From Corynebacterium kroppenstedtii (GTDB lineage: Bacteria; Actinomycetota; Actinomycetes; Mycobacteriales; Mycobacteriaceae): a DNA stretch of 64,000 bases. Positions 8,583-17,848 of this stretch are shown piece by piece. The stretch lies in the NCBI RefSeq assembly GCF_016894245.1, contig NZ_CP069792.1:1054001-1118000 (forward strand), written 5' to 3'. The notes below the pieces were generated by a model. The model made no database searches, was not told the DNA's origin, and saw only the letters and a program-made list of their open reading frames with translations. A program made the position numbers and the translations under genes. Every line of letters starts with the position of its first letter. Position 1 is the first letter of the stretch.

Positions 8583-9503
8583 TTATTCCCCGAGCGCCGT
8601 GTCGTAAATGTTTTTGAGCATCGCGACGCGGTCGTTGAGAGACGAATCGCTCGGTACACACACTTTGGCTCCTAGATAAACGCCGGGCGTGTGAAGCGAT
8701 GCGTGGGCGCACTCGCGGATCCGGTCGGGTGTCATCCATGACGTCGGCTCGTCGGGATAAGCAGGTAGGTGGCCGTCGACCCACGGGTAGCCGTACTGAG
8801 TATCTTTATCGCCCGCACCGCTAAACATGACTCCAGCCAGCACGCCTTTGTCGCGGGCCGTCGTGATGTGCCGCAGGGGAGTGGTCGCGTCGCGGTTTTC
8901 GAGACAGCTCCGGCCCCAATTGATGTGCAGCTTCACGTCGTGTTCTGCGGCGATGGCGCATTCGTCGGCTAGCTCGAGGAAACCCTTTTCGGGTTCATGA
9001 TCCTCGCGAGGTGCGTCGCAATGCTCAATGACGATGCGCGCGCCGGACCAATCCCACGTGGCGATCTCGTCGAGACTACGTGCGAAGGCATCCGAGTGGG
9101 CCCCTCGCGTCGGGGCGGAATGGAGCTGGACGTATTTAATGACGCTGCGCCCGGTTCGACTAGCCAGTTCCTGGACGGCTGTGCAGATTCGATCGGTGAA
9201 TTCGAGGGCGGCAGCTCGGCCGTCCTCATCCGCACTAGCCAGGCCGAATTTAGGGTTCTTGCCGACGTTGACCATCGTGCCCGGAATAGCGGTGATGGTG
9301 TTGGAATTCCAGCGGTCTGCGATCTGGCGGCTGAGCCACGGGAGGCTTTCGTTGAGGTCGCCGGGGAAGGGGATCTCTAGCCCGTTGATCCAGTTCTGCT
9401 CGGCGAGGAGTGAGTAGTACGTTTCCTGGTCGCGGCGGTCGAAGGGGAGGCTAGCGTAGGCGCCGACGATGAAGTCAGGTGAAGTCGTTTTCAGGGTGTT
9501 CAT
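8583..9503 (-). CDS. DUF4862-type TIM-barrel protein of the sialic acid locus
   Basis: The 306-residue product begins NTLKTTSPDFIVGAYASLP and has motifs of a TIM-barrel, xylose-isomerase-like fold: LEIPFPGDL, IEHCDAP and LHINWGRS, which supply Glu, His, Asp and Asn candidates for metal or sugar binding. I recall the family as DUF4862, which often sits beside nan genes; its reaction is not established to my knowledge. It starts 2 bases after the end of the MFS transporter frame, so the two are one transcription unit. A role in isomerising or epimerising a sialic acid derivative is plausible inference. Confidence 0.7.
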   Translation of the reverse strand: MNTLKTTSPDFIVGAYASLPFDRRDQETYYSLLAEQNWINGLEIPFPGDLNESLPWLSRQIADRWNSNTITAIPGTMVNVGKNPKFGLASADEDGRAAALEFTDRICTAVQELASRTGRSVIKYVQLHSAPTRGAHSDAFARSLDEIATWDWSGARIVIEHCDAPREDHEPEKGFLELADECAIAAEHDVKLHINWGRSCLENRDATTPLRHITTARDKGVLAGVMFSGAGDKDTQYGYPWVDGHLPAYPDEPTSWMTPDRIRECAHASLHTPGVYLGAKVCVPSDSSLNDRVAMLKNIYDTALGE

Positions 9504-9505
9504 GT

Positions 9506-11098
9506 TTACATTCCTTGTGGTTTCGGTGCGGGAGAGGTGGTGTTGGTGGGCGTGACTTCCACGCCGCCTTTGTCTGGTGCCTCGTCGGCCACGTCGCTGT
9601 TGGGATGCTCGTCACCGGCTGCGATGGCCGCGATGGTTTCGTCGTCACCATCTTCGGGGCGAACGGCGTCGGGATTAACCGCCTTTTGCAGCACCTTCGG
9701 CAGGTTCAGCCCAATCGAGACCACCACGATGAGCGCGAAGCCCACGGACATGATCGCCAGAGCCACACCCAGCGACGTTTTTGCCGCGATCTAGGCACCC
9801 AGCACAGGGCCGACGGCACCGCCCAGCGCGCCGACGTTGTAGCAAAAGCCCAGGCCAGCGGCTCGTTTCTCGACGGGGAAGTAGGACGACACCCACTTGG
9901 GCAGCAGTCCGGATACGCCCTGGCCGAACATTTGCTGGAAGAACAACAGTGCGGCGACCAGCACCACGATTCCGCTCGTTTGCACAAACAACGGGATAAC
10001 GATGATCTGCGAGAGGATAATGCTGATCGCATACCACCGACGCATCCCCATCGCGTCACCAGCGAAGCCGGCGAGGATATAACCACACGCGTTCCCCACC
10101 GCCGCGAACGAAACTACGTTGGCCACCACGCCGGGGTCCATGCCAATGCCGTGGAGGTACGTCGGCAATAGTCCTTGAATCGGCCAGGTGTACATGAATG
10201 ACGCGAAGATCGTGATCATGATGAGGATCCCGATCACCCACCGGCTCGGATCGAACTGGACGATGAAGGTGATGAACACAGCGGCTGCTGCAACACCGCA
10301 GAGGATGAGGATCGCTGCGCTCGACGTCGCCTCGGTGAAGATCACCATCAGGGCGATGAAGGCGACGACGACGGCAAGGATGTTCGGAACGCGACGCTGG
10401 CTGCCGAAGAGAATGTCCAGCATATCGTCGTCGCGCTGGTCGTCTTTTTGAGTTTCTTTCCAGTCGCTGGCTTCCGGGAGGCGGCGTCGCATATAGACGG
10501 CGACGAAGACGGGGATAATGCCAGTGAGGAACAGCGCGCGCCAACCCCACCCCGGGTGCCAGGATTCCACCCAGCTGACCAAGTATTTATCGACCTGGGC
10601 AGCTAGGAGAACGCCGAAGGCGTAGCCGGAGAGGAGGAAACCAGATGCTTTGTTACGCATGTGGACCGGCCACGATTCAATGACATAGGCCGCGGAGGCG
10701 GAGTATTCGCCGGCCATGGCGAAGCCGATGATGAGGCGGAAGAGGAAGAGGAACCAGTACCCCGGCGCGAAGGCGCAGGCGATGGAGCCGAACGCGAACA
10801 TGAGGATCGAGAGGACCATTGCGGGTTTGCGTCCCCATTTGTCGCCGGCTGCGCCGAGGATCAATCCGCCGAGCCACCGCGAGACGAAGGCCGCGGAAAT
10901 GAGGGCGGCGGATTCAACCAAGGTGAGGTCGAACGATTTGGTTATCAGGGGTAGGGCGAAGGCGATGAGGACGAAATCGTAGCCGTCGAGGAGGACGCCG
11001 ATCCACGCCGCGAAGAAAGCTTTCCAATCTTCTTTGGTGAGGTATGTCCACCACCGTTGTGCGGGAGGGTGACTGGTGGGTGAAGTGCTAGTGACCAT
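9506..11098 (-). pseudogene. nanT: MFS sialic acid transporter (NanT-like) interrupted by an in-frame amber codon
   Basis: Two pieces in the same frame together give a normal MFS sugar-acid carrier of about 530 residues. The first 435 residues (11098 to 9794) hold the first 11 or so helices, including FFAAWIGVLLDGYDFVLI and GDKWGRKPAM, the MFS loop 2-3 motif. Then comes TAG (9793-9791), and the frame continues with IAAKTSLGVALAIMSVG, the last helix and an acidic tail. No frameshift is needed; one base change explains the break. Unless the stop is read through, the last helix is lost. The divergent sialidase gene and a triple regulator box lie upstream. The neighbourhood makes sialic acid the likely substrate. 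Confidence 0.75.
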
Positions 11099-11168
11099 AG
11101 TGGCCTCCTCGTGTGCCTGGGGTGTGGGCGCGGGTGGGGGAGTTGGGACCGCGTTTTGCCCTCAGCGT

Positions 11169-11191
11169 ATCAGACATCAGACATCTGACAT
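11169..11191. promoter_or_regulatory. Tandem sialic-acid regulator boxes (site 2) in the divergent promoter region
   Basis: Three 7-base units follow without gaps (ATCAGAC, ATCAGAC, ATCTGAC), giving overlapping matches to ACRTC-N-GACRY at 11174-11184 and 11181-11191. They lie between the MFS carrier (reverse) and the sialidase (forward). Confidence 0.6.
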
Positions 11192-11323
11192 GTGGTACGA
11201 TCGGGGCCGTTACCGAAAGTTGCCCTCAGTCCGGCACGTAATGAGCCCGGGCTGACGGTTATCTCATGTGCATCGTGCGAGCTTCCGGACGAATGGTAAT
11301 TCGCATGGCAAACAGGAGCGCAT

Positions 11324-13681
11324 ATGTCTACGCTACGGACTACCTCATATCCTGCAGGTTCGATACTTGCCCGCGTTCGAACCACCATCGACGGCCCACT
11401 CATCGAGGCCCACACCTCCGCGGGGGAACTGTCGATCAGGATTGAAGATGATCATCCTCACATCACAACGCGTACCCCCGAACGGGTACAGGATCTCGAT
11501 GTGGAAGACGCCACCACCATCACTGACGGCCAATGGCACAGCATCGCCCTGACCGTCGGCCCCGAAGGAACCAAATTCTATCTCGACGGGTACCAGGCCT
11601 TTTGCGGCACGGCGACAGCAGTTCTTGCCGACGTTCAGGTGGAGGAACTCACTATTGCCGACGCCCCCGTCGACGTTGCCGACGTCGTTTGTACTGGGAG
11701 TGTGTTGTCCGATAACGACGTCCTTGCGCATGCGATGCCACCCCAGCCCATGGTCCAGTTCGCGGCCAATCACTTGGCTGACTATGACACGCGTCGGGTT
11801 GCGCGGCTCGGAGCAGGAACAACGCTGACACGATTCCGTGTTCGTGGCGTTGGCCAGGGCGGAACGATCTTGTCGGCCGGATATGTTGAGGCGGACGGTG
11901 AGGACGTCGAAAGGCTGCGCCTGTCGGTCTCGGACACGGGGCTCACCTATGAGGTCTTGACCAGCGAAGACGAGTGGCGCACCTTCGCCGTCGATGGGCA
12001 CTGGGCGGACGGCACATGGCATGACGTCGTCATCCGCGCAGGAGAAGGCGCCGTCGACCTCTACGTCGACGGGTTCCGTGAAGCTCGGATCCCCGGGCAG
12101 GCATTTTTCGCCGACGCCAGCACGGTCAACACCATTACGATCGGGCAGGATATCCATGGTCGTCGGCTATTCGGTGAGGTCGCGCGCGCCGCGATTTATC
12201 CCACCCCGCTGACCGACGGGGCAATTAAGCGGCTGTCGCACGTCGATCCCGTCCATACCCAGGCATTATTTGACCGTGGAATGTACGGGGCGGTGAGCTA
12301 CCGGATCCCGTCGCTCTTGACGCTGCCGAGTGGGACAGTGATTGCTGGCGCGGATCAGCGAACGACCATCGCGAATGATGCGCCCAATGACATTAATTTT
12401 GTCATTCGGCGATCCCTTGACGGCGGCGACCACTGGGAAGATATGCAAACTATCCTGGCATACCCAGGGTCGGGCGCCACCGGGGCCAGTGTGATCGATT
12501 CATGCACCGTGTATGACGAGGACACCGGCACAGTCCACCTGCTGATCGACCACTTCCCGGGCGGGATCGGTCAGCCCAACAACGTTCACGGTGTCGGGCA
12601 GGATTCGCAAGGTCGGCTGATTCTTACCGACGCCAGCGCTGAGGTTGCCGGATCAGATGAAGCTAGCGATGCTGCAGAAGATACCGACGCAGCGCCCTCA
12701 CCCGCGACATACATGCTCAACGCCGACGGTTCCGTCATCACTGAAGAGGGGAAGGCCACCGAGTTTAGCGTCGACAAGGAAGGGTGGATAACCCGCGCCG
12801 GACAACCAGCGGGAAATATTTACCTGGCTGATGGCGAAGATCCGAATCAGACGCTGTTGACTCTCCGAACCTCGTACATCGTGCATGTGACCAGCGATGA
12901 TGAAGGTGAAACGTGGTCCGCGCCAGAGTTGATCAACCACCAGGTCAAAGAGGAATGGATGGCGTTCCTCGGGACCTCGCCCGGTACTGGCGTGCAGCTC
13001 CATCACGGTGCGCGCGCCGGCAGGCTCGTGATCCCGGTGTACTACTCCGGCGACAACCCGAAGCACTTTTCCTGCGCGGTGATCTACTCCGATGACCACG
13101 GCAAGACGTGGCACCGGGGTGCTTCACCGAATGATGGGCGGCTGTTCAAAGGTGCAACTATCGACTCGCGCACACTTGCCGACGACGAAGCGTCCACGCA
13201 CGAGTCCACATTGGTGGAACTCGAGGACGGAAGGCTCATGGTTCTCATGCGGAACCAACATCCGTCCGGCCGTGTGGGCACGGCGATATCCGAGGATGGT
13301 GGGGAAACCTGGGGAGAGGTCACCTACCACCCGGATATCTCGGAGATTTTCTCGCAGCCTAACGCGATCGCGATTGATGGGCCTGCTGGGGTTGCAGGAA
13401 GTGGGGGTGCACCGCTTTATGTGTTTGCCAACGCTTCCCAATTGATGCCTTACCGTGGGAACGGAATGCTCCGCGTCTCGACGGACGAGGGCGAGACATG
13501 GCCGATAGCACGCACATTCAACCCAGGCCACTACGTGTACCAATCCATGACGCACCTCCCCAACGGGAAAATCGGGTTGCTTTGGGAAAACGAGTGGCAG
13601 GGGTTGTATCTGACGCAGATACCGCTCAGTTGGTTTGGGCCCGAGCTACAGAAGCGCGGTGGTAGTACACATGGCGATTAG
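11324..13681 (+). CDS. nanH: Sialidase (exo-alpha-sialidase) with N-terminal LamG-like region
   Basis: This GH33-type enzyme releases terminal sialic acid from glycans. The first 310 residues look like two concanavalin-A/LamG-like modules (repeated DGQWHSIALTV.. and DGTWHDVVIRA.. with a following Y(L/V)DG). The catalytic six-bladed propeller starts at YRIP (Arg327) and has five Asp boxes: SLDGGDHW (about 365), SDDEGETW (524), SDDHGKTW (588), SEDGGETW (655) and STDEGETW (718). A nucleophile Tyr candidate is Tyr739 in YVYQSM. AGGAG precedes the ATG. No signal peptide, membrane helix or LPXTG anchor is visible, so the enzyme seems cytoplasmic. That would fit cleavage of imported sialyl-oligosaccharides. 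Confidence 0.92.
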   Translation: MSTLRTTSYPAGSILARVRTTIDGPLIEAHTSAGELSIRIEDDHPHITTRTPERVQDLDVEDATTITDGQWHSIALTVGPEGTKFYLDGYQAFCGTATAVLADVQVEELTIADAPVDVADVVCTGSVLSDNDVLAHAMPPQPMVQFAANHLADYDTRRVARLGAGTTLTRFRVRGVGQGGTILSAGYVEADGEDVERLRLSVSDTGLTYEVLTSEDEWRTFAVDGHWADGTWHDVVIRAGEGAVDLYVDGFREARIPGQAFFADASTVNTITIGQDIHGRRLFGEVARAAIYPTPLTDGAIKRLSHVDPVHTQALFDRGMYGAVSYRIPSLLTLPSGTVIAGADQRTTIANDAPNDINFVIRRSLDGGDHWEDMQTILAYPGSGATGASVIDSCTVYDEDTGTVHLLIDHFPGGIGQPNNVHGVGQDSQGRLILTDASAEVAGSDEASDAAEDTDAAPSPATYMLNADGSVITEEGKATEFSVDKEGWITRAGQPAGNIYLADGEDPNQTLLTLRTSYIVHVTSDDEGETWSAPELINHQVKEEWMAFLGTSPGTGVQLHHGARAGRLVIPVYYSGDNPKHFSCAVIYSDDHGKTWHRGASPNDGRLFKGATIDSRTLADDEASTHESTLVELEDGRLMVLMRNQHPSGRVGTAISEDGGETWGEVTYHPDISEIFSQPNAIAIDGPAGVAGSGGAPLYVFANASQLMPYRGNGMLRVSTDEGETWPIARTFNPGHYVYQSMTHLPNGKIGLLWENEWQGLYLTQIPLSWFGPELQKRGGSTHGD

Positions 13682-13818
13682 CTAGGTACGCGCGTGGCGG
13701 GCGGCGGGCTTGGAGGTTGGGCGGGCTTGTAGCTTGGGCGTCGTAGGTCCCAACCGTTCTCTACGTCACAGTCACTGAATATTCAACAAATCTAAAAATC
13801 TTTATAAGGAGTTTTCAC

Positions 13819-14736
13819 ATGAGTTCGACATTTCGCGGAGTTATCCCACCGGTCGTTACACCCCTGACCGAGGACCGCACATTCGATCGCCCCAGCTTCA
13901 ACCGCAACATCGAGCGCCTCATCAACGCCGGTGTCAACGGCCTATTCTTCCTCGGCTCCTCCGGCGAGGTCGCTTTCTCCACAGACGAACGTCGGGACGA
14001 GATTGTTAAAGCCGCGATTGAGCAGGTCGCAGGCCGTGTCCCCGTCCTCGTTGGCTGCATCGACACCGAGACCGAGCGCGTCATTGAGCACGCCCGTCGC
14101 GCCCAAAAACTCGGCGCGGATGCTATCGTCGCCACTGCGCCGTTCTACGCGCTGGGCGGGATGGCCGAAGTTGAGCAGCACTTCCGGCTCATCCACGATG
14201 CCATTGACCTGCCGCTATTCGCTTACGACATTCCGGTGTGCGTCCACACCAAGCTCCCGGTCGACATGCTGGTCCGCCTGGGCAAGGACGGCGTGCTGGC
14301 CGGGGTGAAGGACTCGTCGGGTGACGACGTCAGCTTCCGGTTCCTCATTCAAGACAACGAAGACGCCGGACACCCCCTCCAGCTGCTCACTGGGCACGAA
14401 GTAGTTGTTGACGGTGCCTATCTTGCGGGTGCCGACGGCTCAGTTCCAGGATTGGCCAACGTCAACCCCGAGGTCTACGTGCGGCAATGGAAGGCGTTCC
14501 AGAACGATGATTGGAAGGGGGTTCGCGAGGCGCAGGAAGAAGCCGCACGTTTGATGCGCATTGTCATGGTGACCAACGGTGTGAGTGGATTCGGAGCGGG
14601 GGTCGGCGCCTTCAAGACGGCGATGAAGCTACTCGGCGTGTTTGATAGCAATCAGATGCCGAACCCCGTCGCGGCGCTTGAGGGTGACAACGTGAAAGCC
14701 ATCGAAAAAGTGCTGAAAGACGTGGGGATGTTATAA
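13819..14736 (+). CDS. nanA: N-acetylneuraminate lyase
   Basis: NanA splits N-acetylneuraminate into pyruvate and N-acetylmannosamine by a Schiff-base aldolase mechanism. The 305-residue product is a DapA/NanA-family barrel with the carboxylate-binding GSSGE (46-50), catalytic Tyr136 in FAYDIP and Schiff-base Lys164 in GVKDSSG. The family includes other 2-keto acid aldolases; the sialidase, nanK and nanE nearby make the sialic acid role likely. AAGGAG precedes the ATG. A 137-base AT-rich gap separates it from the sialidase, so it may be co-transcribed or have its own weak promoter. Confidence 0.9.
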   Translation: MSSTFRGVIPPVVTPLTEDRTFDRPSFNRNIERLINAGVNGLFFLGSSGEVAFSTDERRDEIVKAAIEQVAGRVPVLVGCIDTETERVIEHARRAQKLGADAIVATAPFYALGGMAEVEQHFRLIHDAIDLPLFAYDIPVCVHTKLPVDMLVRLGKDGVLAGVKDSSGDDVSFRFLIQDNEDAGHPLQLLTGHEVVVDGAYLAGADGSVPGLANVNPEVYVRQWKAFQNDDWKGVREAQEEAARLMRIVMVTNGVSGFGAGVGAFKTAMKLLGVFDSNQMPNPVAALEGDNVKAIEKVLKDVGML

Positions 14737-14918
14737 GGCGTGGCGGCCCGTGCCCGTGGGTGCGCTTTTTTGGGGTGTGCCCGGGGGATGCGGCGCCGGA
14801 GCGAGGCCTAAGGCCCTGTCTCGTGTCACTGGCGCGGGGTGGTGTACCACCGTGGCGTGGTGTTGTGCCACGTTAGGGTCACTCGGGGGCCGGTTCGAGG
14901 GGCCAACCCCGCGACCTG

Positions 14919-15044
14919 ACAAAAGTGTGGGGGAATATCGCAGCCCTGTAACAAAAGTGTGGGGGGATATGGTCAATTTTTGGCCATTTTTCGCCCATAT
15001 CCCCCCGCAGTTTTCGACGGCACCCATATCCCCCGCTGTTTTTT
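14919..15044. repeat. Four-armed palindromic intergenic repeat, copy B
   Basis: Forward arms at 14919-14940 and 14951-14972 start with the identical ACAAAAGTGTGGGGG. The core is at 14973-14991 (TCAATTTTTGGCC..). Reverse arms lie at 14992-15014 and 15022-15044. It sits between the converging nanA and nagB genes and could serve as a two-way terminator. Confidence 0.88.
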
Positions 15045-15268
15045 GGGGAAGGACCTACACATAGCCACGTGTTATCGGCCATCCTGCTCCGCGTGCGCCC
15101 CGCCTACCTTTGGTCGGCGCCCGAAGTTATCCGGATCCCCCCGAATCGGCCCTAACCCACCCGAATTCCTCAGCGCACCTGGCTTTCATGGATCAGTGGC
15201 CCCATTCACATTGGTTCGACCTACTTACGGTCACTTGAGGCGAGGGCTTTTCGCAGGTTTGAAGATCG

Positions 15269-15316
15269 CCCCCGAGGTCAGGAGCGTTAACCACCCCCGA
15301 GGTCAGGAGTGTTAAC
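15269..15316. repeat. Tandem pair of 23-base repeats
   Basis: Units at 15269-15291 and 15294-15316 share 22 of 23 bases (CCCCCGAGGTCAGGAG, then C or T, then GTTAAC) with a 25-base period. They lie just downstream of nagB. Confidence 0.8.
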
Positions 15317-15354
15317 ACCCCCTCACTTAGCCCACGCTGTGCTCCCACCTGGCC

Positions 15355-16131
15355 CTAGTAACGCTGCCACTCAGGCTTATTCTTCTCCGCGAAGATGTAA
15401 TACTCCTTGTGCTCGAGGCACGTGGCGGCCGCTTCGTCGATAATGACGGTCGCATGCGGGTGGAGTTGCAGAACGCTCGCGGGGCACGATGCGCTCACTG
15501 GGCCTTCCGCAAGCGCTTGAACTGCCGCGGCTTTGTTTTTGCCCGTGGCCAGAAGCAGCAGGTGGCGTGCGTGTTGGATCGTTCCGAGGCCCTGGGTGAG
15601 CACATGCCGCGGGACGTCGTCCTCGCTGTCGAAGAATCGCGCGTTGTCGCTCACGGTTTGCGGGTGCAGCGTTTTCAACCTCGTTGGTGAGTTAAGTGAA
15701 CTTCCGGGTTCGTTAAATCCGATGTGCCCGTCGGTCCCGATCCCGAGAATTTGAATATCGACGCCACCCGCGTTGCGAATGCGCTCGTCGTACGCACGGC
15801 CGGCTTCGTCGATGTTGTCGGCGAGGCCGTCGGGCGATGACACCGCTTCATCTTTGATGTCGATATGCTCGGTAAACTCCCGACGAATCGTACGGTAGTA
15901 TGACTGTTCGTGGTCGCGGGGGAGGCCGACGTATTCGTCGAGAAGAAAAGCTTGGTTGTTAGCAAACGATAGCCCGGATTCGTTATGCCGACGAATCAAT
16001 TCTTGGTAGGTGCCCAGTGGCGTTGATCCTGTTGCCAACCCGAGTGTGGCGCCTTCGGAGACGTATGGTTCGAGGATATCGGCAGCTTGAAGACTTACTT
16101 GCTCGGGTGTTTTGCGAATAACAATTTCCAT
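15355..16131 (-). CDS. nagB: Glucosamine-6-phosphate deaminase
   Basis: NagB converts glucosamine 6-phosphate to fructose 6-phosphate and ammonia, the last step linking amino sugars to glycolysis. The 258-residue product shows [13 protein letters not shown] (phosphate site), [10 protein letters not shown] and [16 protein letters not shown] (catalytic Asp and His), the family hallmarks. It follows nagA on the same strand after a 222-base gap that holds a regulator box (16208), so it has its own controlled promoter. Confidence 0.97.
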   Translation of the reverse strand: MEIVIRKTPEQVSLQAADILEPYVSEGATLGLATGSTPLGTYQELIRRHNESGLSFANNQAFLLDEYVGLPRDHEQSYYRTIRREFTEHIDIKDEAVSSPDGLADNIDEAGRAYDERIRNAGGVDIQILGIGTDGHIGFNEPGSSLNSPTRLKTLHPQTVSDNARFFDSEDDVPRHVLTQGLGTIQHARHLLLLATGKNKAAAVQALAEGPVSASCPASVLQLHPHATVIIDEAAATCLEHKEYYIFAEKNKPEWQRY

Positions 16132-16207
16132 GGTGGCTAGATGTCCCTTTCTCGTTGGTTATTTTTGTTACCGATGTGAATGGTTTTCTCGATTTATTTT
16201 CTTACCG

Positions 16208-16218
16208 ACGTCTGACGC
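16208..16218. promoter_or_regulatory. Candidate sialic-acid regulator box (site 3)
   Basis: ACGTCTGACGC matches ACRTC-N-GACRY and differs by one base from the perfect palindrome at 17790. It lies 77 bases before nagB. Confidence 0.55.
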
Positions 16219-16353
16219 CGGGTTTTCGTGCCGACGCCAGCACTTGGTTTTGCGTGCTGACGTTGGGACGCCCAACGCCAAACGGAGGTGCTTTCCTCTC
16301 GGAAAACTCTCCCGTGCGGAAACGCTCTCGTTGGGAGAACTAGCTCCGGAGAG

Positions 16354-17655
16354 CTAACCTTCCGACCCAGATTCACCCTCTCGCGGATGTAGCGCTTGTC
16401 CAGCGGCGTAGACCTCTCGAAGTTGGAAGTTTGGATCCGTGACGACAAAATCGGCGGGGGCTCCAACTGATAAATGACCCGCCGAGGGGGTAGCGCCAAC
16501 CGACGTGCCAGCGCTCCGGAAGGAAGTCCCAGTGCCAGCGTCGTGCGATTCCTCACCGCCAAACCCGAGCACCCGGCCAGCCGTCGCACTCGTGAATCTC
16601 ACGGCATCCACCGGGTCGAACCCGCGCTGAACCGCCCGAACGAATTGGTCAAACAGCGTCGACGTCCCACCGGCAATTGATCCCACCGACCCGTCGGTCG
16701 TCGTTAGTCGAGCCACACCATCGGCCACTGTGACGGCCAACGCCCCCAGCACGTAGGACCCGTCGGCCTTCCCGGCGGCTTCCATCGCGTCGGTAATGAA
16801 GAACGCCGAGTTGGGGAGCGACTCCGTGACCATGTCGACGGTCCCGTTGTGGAGGTGGACGCCGTCGGCAATGAGCTCGACAAACACCTGCCCGGGAAAC
16901 TTTTTCGCGGATGTGATCATGGCGGCTGCCGCGCCGGGCGCCCGATGATGCAAGGGTGGCATCGCGTTGAAAAGGTGTGTCGCGGTCACCATGATGCCCT
17001 GGTCCACAGCTTTGCTGACGAAATCGATTGTGGTGTCGTAGTCCGCATTGGTGTGCCCGAGCGACAAGATGATCCCCTCGCGCGCGCACACGTCCAGACA
17101 GTCCTCGGCGCCCGGGCTTTCGGGGGCCAACGTGATCTGCCGGATCAACCCGGGGTGGCGGGAGGCCGCCCGCGCGAACATGTCGGCATCGGCAGGTACG
17201 ATCCGGTCAGGATTCTGCGCTCCGCACTTGTGCGCGTTCACAAAGGGCCCCTCCAGGTGCACCCCCGCGATCAGCCCCTCGTCGGCCAGCGGCTTCAACA
17301 CGTCCAGCTGCCGAACAATTTCCTGCTCATTGGCGCTAACGAGGCTGGCCAACAGTGTCGTCGTTCCGTGCCGACGATGGAACAGGGCGGCCCGGCGACA
17401 GCTGTCCTCGTCTCCGGTGGGAAACGCCCCGCCATTGCCACCGTGATTATGGAGATCGACAAACCCTGGGATGATTGTTGGCATCTCGGATGCACCCCAC
17501 ACTGTCGAGGGGCCCTGATCCGACGCGTGTGTAGTTCCGCTATCCAATGGAGTAACCGATGAAATGCGTGTCCCTGTGACCTCGATGCGTGCATGTTCTG
17601 TGATGCCCGCAGCGTCAATGACTCGCCCCTCCACCGTGAAATCCGGATGGCTCAT
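16354..17655 (-). CDS. nagA: N-acetylglucosamine-6-phosphate deacetylase
   Basis: NagA removes acetate from N-acetylglucosamine 6-phosphate, the product of NanE. The 433-residue amidohydrolase has the metal site HNHGGNGG near residue 70, the HLEGPF loop that binds the second Glu/His, GHTNADY and ATHLFNAM, and a late DAM-containing segment (FITDAMEAAG) with the catalytic Asp. It is divergent from nanK, with a perfect ACGTC-N-GACGT box between them, so the two halves of the pathway are probably controlled together. A short Gly/Ser-rich insertion lies near the C-terminus. Confidence 0.96.
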   Translation of the reverse strand: MSHPDFTVEGRVIDAAGITEHARIEVTGTRISSVTPLDSGTTHASDQGPSTVWGASEMPTIIPGFVDLHNHGGNGGAFPTGDEDSCRRAALFHRRHGTTTLLASLVSANEQEIVRQLDVLKPLADEGLIAGVHLEGPFVNAHKCGAQNPDRIVPADADMFARAASRHPGLIRQITLAPESPGAEDCLDVCAREGIILSLGHTNADYDTTIDFVSKAVDQGIMVTATHLFNAMPPLHHRAPGAAAAMITSAKKFPGQVFVELIADGVHLHNGTVDMVTESLPNSAFFITDAMEAAGKADGSYVLGALAVTVADGVARLTTTDGSVGSIAGGTSTLFDQFVRAVQRGFDPVDAVRFTSATAGRVLGFGGEESHDAGTGTSFRSAGTSVGATPSAGHLSVGAPADFVVTDPNFQLREVYAAGQALHPREGESGSEG

Positions 17656-17789
17656 AGCCTTACGTGCTCCTAACTACGATCGTGTGACTGTGCTGCCATG
17701 AAGAATACGATCGCCCGCCACAACTTAGGTTGCCGCGACGCGACTGTTCGCCCGCCACAACTATTATGACTGCTAGTATAGGTTGTAAG

Positions 17790-17800
17790 ACGTCTGACGT
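17790..17800. promoter_or_regulatory. Candidate sialic-acid regulator box (site 4, perfect palindrome)
   Basis: ACGTCTGACGT is an exact odd palindrome (ACGTC-T-GACGT) between divergent nagA and nanK. A -10-like TAGTAT lies just upstream on the nanK side, so bound protein could block initiation. Confidence 0.6.
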
Positions 17801-17848
17801 CCACGCTCATGACAATTATCGGCGACAGCGCAGAAGGGTAGAACCACT

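Noticed and set aside
9506..11098. Frameshift as the cause of the split MFS transporter
   Set aside because: Both parts are in the same frame; only a TAG codon separates them.
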